Shown: piece after piece, positions 1 through 5,285 of the stretch
How the letters are laid out: each line of letters opens with the position of its first letter
How positions within the stretch are numbered: position 1 is the stretch's first letter
Assembly (NCBI RefSeq): GCF_000716605.1
Contig: NZ_JNXE01000067.1
Span: 1-20,335 of the forward strand
Direction: 5' to 3'
From: Streptomyces sp. NRRL F-525
GTDB lineage: Bacteria; Actinomycetota; Actinomycetes; Streptomycetales; Streptomycetaceae
Length of the DNA: 20,335 nucleotides
Program-made: the position numbers and the translations under genes
Notes under the pieces: model-generated
The model's input: the letters and a program-made list of their open reading frames with translations, nothing else
What the model was told of the DNA's origin: nothing
Databases searched by the model: none

Positions 1-396
1 CGGCGGTCCTGACGGGGGTGGGGCTGCCGGTTTGAGTTCGGAGTGCGGGTGGGTGGGGGTTGCTCGCGCAGTTCCCCGCGCCCCTGAAGCCTGGCTCAGC
101 TGAGGCGCTTTTAAGGGGCGCGGGGAACTGCGCGACCAGCCACGACGGCGCAGCACCCGCAAAACGACAGATCCCGGCACCCCCTACCGCGCCGCATTCC
201 CCACCACGCTGCACTCTCGCCGCATCGCACCCCTGCTCCCTCGCCGCCACCGCACTCGCCGTCACGCTGCACCCCCGTCGGGGTGATCTTCCCCCGCCCC
301 GCCAAGTCACGTACCGGACCAGCCCCGGGCGCCCCGCAAACTCCGGGAAGGACACGCTGCCGCTCAGTCACCCCGCGCGGCAAGAACGGAGCCACC
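1..396. other. intergenic/leader region upstream of the GH6 gene
   Basis: I see no convincing gene in these 396 bases. Long open frames exist on both strands, but they are the usual by-product of high GC and their translations are Arg/Pro-rich with no recognisable domain. The region holds the hairpin repeat described separately at 64-135 and the leader of the GH6 gene. I looked for the CebR-type 14-bp palindrome that often controls Streptomyces cellulase genes and did not find it. Confidence 0.6.
64..135. repeat. Streptomyces-type intergenic inverted repeat (hairpin)
   Basis: Bases 64-85 and 114-135 are perfect 22-bp inverted copies of an element whose core reads GGGGCGCGGGGAACTGCGCG. They are separated by a 28-base loop that itself contains the palindrome CTCAGCTGAG. 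A second, single-armed copy of the same element lies at 14085-14112. This sequence is a very common intergenic element in Streptomyces chromosomes. The long stem could act as a transcription terminator or an RNA-end stabiliser, but that role is inference. Confidence 0.8.
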
Positions 397-1350
397 TTGC
401 CCACCCCGGTACGCCGTGCCCTCCTCGCCACCCTCCTCGCAGGACTCTGCTGCGCCGGGGCGACACGCGACGTACCGGAACCCTTCTGGACCGCCCCCGA
501 CTCCCGGGCCGCACAGCAGGCAGCCGCCTGGCGCGAGGCCGGCCGCACAGCCGACGCCACGCTGATGGACCGCATCGCGGGCAGGCCCGAGGCGGAGTGG
601 CTCAACGGACCCAACCCCGGCCCGGTCGTCCGCGCCCGCACCACCGCCGCCGCCCAGGCAGCCCGCACCGCCGTACTCGTGGCGTACTACATCCCGAACC
701 GGGACTGCGGCCAGTACTCCCTCGGCGGCGCCCCCACCGCGGCGGCCTACCGCACCTGGATCGACGAGTTCGCGACCGCCCTCGGCGACCGGGGCGCCTA
801 CGTGATCGTCGAACCGGACGCGGTCGCCCAGGTCGTCGCCGGCTGCACCCGCGTCACGGCGAGCGACCGCTACGCCCTGCTCGCCTACGCCGTCGACCAC
901 CTCAAACGGCGACCGAACACCCACGTCTACCTCGACGCGGGCAACTCCAGCTGGATCCCCGAGGCCTGGCGCCTGGTCGCCGCGCTCAAGGCGTCCGGCG
1001 TCGACCGTGCCGACGGCGTAGCCCTGAACGTCTCCAACTACCAGACGAACAAGGCGAGTTCGACGTACGGCGACCAACTCTCCAAAGACCTCGCCGGCAA
1101 GCACTACGTCATCGACACCAGCCGCAACGGCAACGGCCCCTACACCGGTACCGGCACCGACGCGTGGTGCAATCCGCCCGGCCGCGCCCTCGGCACCCCG
1201 CCGACGACCCGCACGGACAACCCCCTCCTCGACGCCTACCTGTGGATCAAACGCCCCGGAGAGTCCGACGGCACCTGCCGAGGCGGCCCGGCGGCAGGCC
1301 AGTGGTGGCCGTCGAACGCCCTCGAACTGGCCCGCAACGCCCGCCCCTGA
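397..1350 (+). CDS. secreted glycoside hydrolase family 6 (endoglucanase/cellobiohydrolase-type)
   Basis: GH6 enzymes are inverting beta-1,4-glucanases that cut cellulose. The 317-aa product opens with a basic n-region (RR) and a hydrophobic stretch (about residues 8-22), consistent with Sec export. The catalytic core shows the family signatures in order: YYIPNRDCGQYS (about 98-108, Asp103), VIVEPDA (136-142, Asp141, the expected general acid), VYLDAGNSSW (177-186, Asp180) and WCNPPGRALG (257-266). No carbohydrate-binding module or linker is present, so this is a single-domain enzyme. The TTG start at 397 was chosen because GGAG sits 5 bases upstream and the signal peptide begins there; an in-frame GTG at 283 would add 38 unlikely residues. 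In the last motif Asn259 occupies a place where, as I recall, well-studied GH6 enzymes carry Asp. Family call is firm; exact substrate is not known. Confidence 0.9.
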   Translation: MPTPVRRALLATLLAGLCCAGATRDVPEPFWTAPDSRAAQQAAAWREAGRTADATLMDRIAGRPEAEWLNGPNPGPVVRARTTAAAQAARTAVLVAYYIPNRDCGQYSLGGAPTAAAYRTWIDEFATALGDRGAYVIVEPDAVAQVVAGCTRVTASDRYALLAYAVDHLKRRPNTHVYLDAGNSSWIPEAWRLVAALKASGVDRADGVALNVSNYQTNKASSTYGDQLSKDLAGKHYVIDTSRNGNGPYTGTGTDAWCNPPGRALGTPPTTRTDNPLLDAYLWIKRPGESDGTCRGGPAAGQWWPSNALELARNARP

Positions 1351-1400
1351 CCTACGACTTGTGACTCACGGCTCATGGTTCATGGCTCACGACTCGCGGT

Positions 1401-1877
1401 TTACGGCTTGGGCTCCCACACGTACCGCACGTCCGGCTCCCGCTCCTCGTTGCCACTCCCGTCCGTGAACTCGACGGCGACGAAGCCGTGCCGCTCGTAG
1501 AACCGGTGCGCGGGTTTGTTCACCTGGAACGTCCACAGCTCCAGGCCCCCCGGACTCCGCTCCTTCGCGAGCCCGACGAACCGGTCCCCGAGCCCGTGTC
1601 CCCGCCAGTCCGGTTCGAGATACAGCTGCGACACCTCGTCCCCGTTGATCACCATCAGCCCCACGATCCCACCGCAGTCCCCCGCGTCGGCCACCCAGAT
1701 CTCCCGCAACGGCACGACGACGTCCCGGAAGTAGTCCCGCACGTCGTCGGCGGACCGCGGACTGACGACGGTCGGCAGCGCGGCGGCGAACGAGCGCAGC
1801 CACACATCGGCGGCGGGACGCGCATCAGGCGCGGCCGCCCGCCGCAGCGTGACGACGGCCTCGGGGTCGGGGTTCAC
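1401..1877 (-). CDS. GNAT-family N-acetyltransferase
   Basis: The 158-aa product has the GNAT fold pattern. Motif A is LYLEPDWRGHGLG, with the acetyl-CoA pyrophosphate-binding RGHGLG at about residues 92-97. A later segment (about 112-130) resembles motif B, with N-K-P-A-H-R-F-Y-E-R-H-G-F as in small-molecule acetyltransferases. It should transfer an acetyl group from acetyl-CoA to an amine; the substrate cannot be read from sequence. The GTG start at 1877 overlaps the TGA of the upstream RidA-like gene in a GTGA arrangement, so the two are probably translationally coupled. Another in-frame GTG lies 9 bases further upstream. The gene ends convergently with the GH6 gene, about 50 bases away. 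Confidence 0.85.
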   Translation of the reverse strand: MNPDPEAVVTLRRAAAPDARPAADVWLRSFAAALPTVVSPRSADDVRDYFRDVVVPLREIWVADAGDCGGIVGLMVINGDEVSQLYLEPDWRGHGLGDRFVGLAKERSPGGLELWTFQVNKPAHRFYERHGFVAVEFTDGSGNEEREPDVRYVWEPKP

Positions 1878-2308
1878 GACTGAGACACCTCTTCCTCTGC
1901 CGGCGCTTCCTCCGGTACGACAGCGGTCGCCGTGATCTCCACGAGCTGCCCGGTGTACCCGAGGCAGGCCACGCCGATGAGCGTGGACGAATGCGGCCCC
2001 GCACTGAGCCCGGACGCCTCGACCACCTCCCACACGGCGGACAACACCGAGGGCTCGCTGCTCACGACGTACACGTCCGTAGCGACGACATGCCCCAAGT
2101 CGCTCCCGACCGCGCGCAGTTGCTCCCCGAGATTCACCACCACCTGCTCGGCCTGCCGCACCGCGTCCCCCAGACCGACCACCTTGCCGTCGACGTCCAG
2201 CGGAACCGCCCCGGCGAGAAAGGCGAGCTTCGTACCGGCTTCGACGACGGTGGCGTGGGAGTAGGTGGGCGGCGGGAAGAGCGTGGGGACGGTGACGCGT
2301 TCGAGCAC
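1874..2308 (-). CDS. RidA/YjgF/UK114-family protein
   Basis: The 144-aa product matches the Rid superfamily in length and layout. Its C-terminal signature region reads HSSTLIGVACLGYTGQLVEI (about residues 106-125). Canonical RidA hydrolyses reactive enamines/imines released by PLP enzymes, using an Arg in that signature (R105 in E. coli). In my alignment that position is Ser108 here, so this may belong to a Rid subfamily without imine-deaminase activity. The GTG start at 2308 is preceded by GGGAG with a 5-base gap. The last 14 residues are acidic and Glu-rich, beyond the usual Rid end. It is coupled to the downstream GNAT gene by a 4-base overlap, suggesting a shared role, possibly in amine or amino-acid metabolite handling (inference). 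Confidence 0.85.
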   Translation of the reverse strand: MLERVTVPTLFPPPTYSHATVVEAGTKLAFLAGAVPLDVDGKVVGLGDAVRQAEQVVVNLGEQLRAVGSDLGHVVATDVYVVSSEPSVLSAVWEVVEASGLSAGPHSSTLIGVACLGYTGQLVEITATAVVPEEAPAEEEVSQS

Positions 2309-2391
2309 GGGGTCTCCCAGAAATCGGTCGATCGATCACCGGCGGCCGGTAGTTGGCGGTCGGCGGTCGGCACGGTGCGGGCGTCAGCCGA

Positions 2392-3057
2392 TCACATGGA
2401 CGAGGCGCCCGCATCCGAATTTCCCCCAGCCAGTCTGCGTTCGCACTCCCGCGCAAGGAACGGGTACGCCTCGGTGATGGCCGCGTAGACCCGCCGCCGG
2501 AGCGACTCCTCGGCCGCGATCCGCCCGGCACCCCCGTGCAGCCCGCTCAACAACTCGTCGTAGCGGGCAAGTTGGTGCAGCAGATAGTCGACCTTCCACC
2601 GATCGAGCGAAGCGGCACCATCCGGCACCGGCCCCCGCCGATCGCGATGCTCGACCGCCAGCGCCGCCAGCTCCTGCGGAGCCAGCCGCGGCACGTCGAT
2701 CGGTTCCGCAGCGATCCGTGCCGGCACCTCCCGCCGCCTGCGGCGAGCAGCGATCCGCGCCGCGGCCGACCTCCTCGCGGCAGCCGCCGAAACGGCCCGG
2801 AACTCCCCACTCCGCTCGGCGGCCTCGACCCGCTCGACGCGGTACAGCCGGATGCGCGGAGCCGCCCGGGAATGGGGATTGACCCGCAACAGATCGGGTT
2901 CACCGAGCAGTTGACGCACCATCCCGGCGGTCCACCCCCGAGCGCGCAACCCGGCGGCCGAGAGATGCGTACGAGCGGCGTGCGCGTCGCCGCCACCCTC
3001 CGCGTCCCGCCCCTGCTCCCGCTCCTGCCTACTCTCATTCGTCTCGTGCGCTGCCAT
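2392..3057 (-). CDS. conserved-looking hypothetical protein, putatively DNA-damage controlled
   Basis: I do not recognise a named domain in this 221-aa product. Residues about 30-85 contain the segment GWTAGMVRQLLGEPD, then V-N-P-H-S and a short basic IRLYRVERVEAAE stretch. I associate this pattern with an uncharacterised bacterial family in which a short helix-turn-helix-like segment precedes R-V-x-x-A-E. The middle (about 90-125) is Ala/Arg-rich and highly basic. The C-terminal part (about 155-215) is helical and contains WKVDYLLHQLARYDELL and a region ending A-I-T-E-A-Y-P-F-L. The ATG at 3057 has GGGGAG 6 bases upstream. A promoter resembling the PafBC/RecA-NDp consensus lies about 37 bases upstream (3094-3116). 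The gene reads towards the RidA-like gene with an 83-base gap. Function unknown. Confidence 0.75.
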   Translation of the reverse strand: MAAHETNESRQEREQGRDAEGGGDAHAARTHLSAAGLRARGWTAGMVRQLLGEPDLLRVNPHSRAAPRIRLYRVERVEAAERSGEFRAVSAAAARRSAAARIAARRRRREVPARIAAEPIDVPRLAPQELAALAVEHRDRRGPVPDGAASLDRWKVDYLLHQLARYDELLSGLHGGAGRIAAEESLRRRVYAAITEAYPFLARECERRLAGGNSDAGASSM

Positions 3058-3093
3058 CGACCGCTCCCCGTGGTGACTCTCAGTGACCACTCC

Positions 3094-3116
3094 AGTGAAG
3101 CGCGCACCACTGACAA
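3094..3116 (-). promoter_or_regulatory. putative PafBC/RecA-NDp-type DNA-damage promoter
   Basis: Read on the minus strand, TTGTCAGTG (3116-3108) is followed by exactly 8 bases and then TTCACT (3099-3094). The published actinobacterial DNA-damage consensus is TTGTC(A/G)GTG-N8-TAnnnT. The upstream box matches fully and the spacing is exact, but the -10 has TT instead of TA at its first two positions. Transcription would start near 3087, giving a leader of about 30 bases with the ribosome binding site of the gene that starts at 3057. Confidence 0.6.
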
Positions 3117-3149
3117 TCGGCCCGACGGCCTCACGCGGCGAGCGTGACC

Positions 3150-3794
3150 TCAGACTCCGGAAGCGTCAGGAGTGTTCGGAGCGTCAGGACCTGTTTGAAC
3201 CACCGGTGGGGTGACCCGATTCGCCCCTGTCGCCGCGTCCTCGGGAACTCGCGGCGCGGGCAGGTCGATGAGATCGCCGACCTCGGCCACCTCCTGCAAG
3301 GTCCGCGCCAACGACCTCAGCACACCCCGCACCTCCGCGATCGCACCGCGCAGGGCGTCCGCGTGTTCCCACTCCCGCTCCCACGCCACCGGATCGCGTC
3401 CTTCGGGCCGCTGGGACTCGTAGGCGGCGAGGCGGGGATGCCAGGTCGCGAGGAGGGGGCGCAGGACGCGGTTGAGGACGGTGACCGCGAGGACGGCGAA
3501 GCTGACGTGACCAGGGGGGACGGGCGGCGCGATCTGGGGCCCGTGACGGTGGAGGATGTCTCGGGTGGTGCCGAAGAACGTGTAGAACGACGACAGCGCC
3601 TCACGCAGAAAGCCCTCGTCGGCGGCGAGTTCCTCGACCGACACGCGGGTGACGAGCTGCAGGTACAGCTCCCAGGCCGCGCTGCGCTCCGCGTCGGCAG
3701 GTTCCCAGGTGCCGGAGATCTCGCCGACGAACGGGATCGTCAGCCTGGCCGTGATTTGTGACGGGCCGCCCCGGCCCCGCCGCCTGCGTCTCAT
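3150..3794 (-). CDS. hypothetical protein, partner/paralogue of the TIR remnant
   Basis: The 214-aa product has an Arg-rich N-terminus (residues 2-8), a short beta-like stretch (ARLTIPFVGEISGTW, about 16-30), then a mainly helical body with WELYLQLVTRVSVEEL (41-56) and WHPRLAAYESQRP (118-130), and a Pro-rich tail. No catalytic motif was seen. Residues about 118-172 match, over some 55 positions, the C-terminal part of the broken TIR reading frame on the other strand (3992-4160). The two loci therefore share a domain. The ATG at 3794 has GGGGAGG upstream with suitable spacing. It is divergent from the TIR remnant, with only 38 bases between starts, so the two likely shared a control region. 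A role as partner of a TIR effector is inference. Confidence 0.75.
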   Translation of the reverse strand: MRRRRRGRGGPSQITARLTIPFVGEISGTWEPADAERSAAWELYLQLVTRVSVEELAADEGFLREALSSFYTFFGTTRDILHRHGPQIAPPVPPGHVSFAVLAVTVLNRVLRPLLATWHPRLAAYESQRPEGRDPVAWEREWEHADALRGAIAEVRGVLRSLARTLQEVAEVGDLIDLPAPRVPEDAATGANRVTPPVVQTGPDAPNTPDASGV

Positions 3795-3818
3795 GATCGC
3801 CCTCCCCGGTAACCACAG

Positions 3819-3824
3819 TAGGGT
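3819..3824 (+). promoter_or_regulatory. candidate -10 box for the TIR remnant (leaderless-type)
   Basis: TAGGGT fits the TAnnnT pattern and ends 8 bases before the GTG at 3833. There is no Shine-Dalgarno sequence between it and the GTG. This matches the spacing of leaderless Streptomyces transcripts, although no clear -35 was seen. Confidence 0.35.
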
Positions 3825-3832
3825 AAGCCGTC

Positions 3833-4217
3833 GTGTGGGATGTCTTCCTCAGCTACAGCTGCGGTGATGTGGTGCGGGTCCGACCGCTCGCGCAGGTGCT
3901 GCGCGACGGCGGGCTCGAGGTGTTCACCGACGAGACCAGGGTCGCCTCCTTCGCCGGCATTAGCGACACCATCGGCCCCTACACCAGCATCTGGCACCCC
4001 CGCTTGGCCGCCTACGAGGCCCGCTGCCCGGCAGACACGGCCCCCCCTCGACCATGAGGCCGCCTGGCCCCAGGCTGAGCCGATGCGTACCGAACTGACC
4101 GCCCTGCGCGAGCCGTTGCTGCGGATCGCGGAGGCCCTGGGGGATATCTCGGGAGCGGACTTCGGGATGGCGGCGGCGGGCCGAGCGGTCGCGCGGCGAC
4201 GCGGGGCGCCGGTCTGA
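3833..4217 (+). pseudogene. truncated TIR-domain gene fused to a frameshifted paralogue tail
   Basis: From the GTG at 3833 the frame encodes the start of a TIR domain: WDVFLSYS, then a segment containing R-P-L-A-Q-V-L, GLEVFTDE and FAGISDTI (about residues 2-45). TIR domains run to roughly 130-150 residues and need a catalytic or signalling Glu further on, so most of the domain is absent. After FAGISDTI the frame passes directly into SIWHPRLAAYEARCP, which matches residues 117-130 of the neighbouring protein (3150-3794). It then hits TGA at 4055-4057. Past a run of seven C (4041-4047) the similarity continues in another frame up to 4217. An internal deletion plus a one-base C-tract shift explains all of this. 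TIR proteins in bacteria are often NAD-consuming defence effectors; this copy should be inactive. Confidence 0.75.
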
Positions 4218-4308
4218 GGCGTCGCGCATTAACGCGTGGCGCCGAGCGCACCCCCTGCGTACGCTCCCGCCAATCCCCGCCCCCAACAGACCAGTTGGAG
4301 CCCCAGCC

Positions 4309-5082
4309 GTGCCCGCACCCACGCCCGCCGACGACGCGGACTTCCTCGCCAGCACCGCCGAGCGCCTCGCCACCCTCCCCACCGTCTGCGCCGTAGCCCT
4401 CGGCGGCTCCCGTGCCCAAGGCACTCACCACCCCGACAGCGACTGGGACTTGGCGGTCTACTACCGCGGCCCCTTCGACCCCGCCGATCTCCGTGCCATC
4501 GGTTGGCCCGGCGAGGTCTCCGAAGTCGGCGGATGGGGCGGCGGGGTCTTCAACGGGGGTGTTTGGCTGGCCATCGACGGGCGGCGCGTCGACGTGCACT
4601 ATCGCGATCTCGACGTGGTGGAACGGGAGTTGGGGGAGGCGGAGGAGGGGCGCTTCACGGTGGAGCCGCTGCTGTTCCATCTCGCCGGGATTCCCAGTTA
4701 CTTGGTGGTCGCCGAGCTGGCGGTCAACCGTGTCCTGCGAGGTGAACTGCCGCGCCCGGACGGCTATCCCGCGAAGCTGCGGCTCGCCGCCGCCGAGCGT
4801 TGGTACGGCACCGTCGACGCCACCCTCGCGTACGCGCGGGCCAACCACTTTCCGAAGGGGCGGCTCACCGAGGTCGCCGGGGCGATCGCCGTGGCCGCCG
4901 CGCAGGCCGGGCACGGGGTGCTGGCGGAAAGGGGGGAGTGGGTGACGAACGAGAAGCGGTTGCTGGAGCGGGCCGGGCTGCGGGCGGTCGACGGCATCGT
5001 GGCCGGGCTGCGGCCCGAACCGGATGTGCTTGATCGCGCGGTTTCCGACGCGGGGGCGTTGTTCTCGGCGTTGCGTTCATAA
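4309..5082 (+). CDS. nucleotidyltransferase-fold protein (aminoglycoside nucleotidyltransferase-like)
   Basis: The 257-aa product carries the hallmark of the polymerase-beta-type nucleotidyltransferase superfamily. GGSRAQG lies at residues 32-38, followed by SDWDL with the metal-binding Asp45 and Asp47. A third carboxylate sits in RRVDVHY (Asp95). All three expected acidic residues are present, so it is probably active in moving a nucleotide onto a small molecule or protein. The helical C-terminal half (about 115-257) resembles substrate-binding domains of stand-alone members. The substrate is unknown, and antibiotic modification should not be assumed. The GTG at 4309 has GGAG 8 bases upstream. 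It stands alone on the plus strand between the TIR remnant and the FUSC gene. Confidence 0.8.
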   Translation: MPAPTPADDADFLASTAERLATLPTVCAVALGGSRAQGTHHPDSDWDLAVYYRGPFDPADLRAIGWPGEVSEVGGWGGGVFNGGVWLAIDGRRVDVHYRDLDVVERELGEAEEGRFTVEPLLFHLAGIPSYLVVAELAVNRVLRGELPRPDGYPAKLRLAAAERWYGTVDATLAYARANHFPKGRLTEVAGAIAVAAAQAGHGVLAERGEWVTNEKRLLERAGLRAVDGIVAGLRPEPDVLDRAVSDAGALFSALRS

Positions 5083-5205
5083 AGAAAGCGGCTTTACGGC
5101 CAACCTTCACACCGCCGAAATGCGCACGGCCCGTTCCGCACAAGGTCGCGAACTACCGTGGACACCACGGCTACCACCCCAGCCACCCACATCGGCTTCA
5201 GCACC

Positions 5206-5229
5206 CGCTACCGCTACCGCTACCGCTAC
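5206..5229 (+). repeat. short tandem hexamer repeat (CGCTAC x4)
   Basis: Four perfect tandem copies of CGCTAC, with a partial fifth (CGC), lie about 55 bases upstream of the FUSC start. The remaining 203-base gap (5083-5285) shows no convincing gene. Copy number could vary by slippage, but no function is evident. Confidence 0.7.
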
Positions 5230-5285
5230 CGCCCCGGCCACCGTCGCCCGAAGGCACACCCCGCCCTCGTCAAGACAGGAGCCCT

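Noticed and set aside
60..1364. Long plus-strand frame spanning the repeat and the GH6 gene in another frame
   Set aside because: Arg/Pro-rich, no domain; the GH6 frame explains the region.
1352..1400. Degenerate GACTCAC/GGCTCATG repeats between convergent GH6 and GNAT genes
   Set aside because: The copies are imperfect direct repeats that do not form a stem, and they probably reflect simple sequence drift in a short gap.
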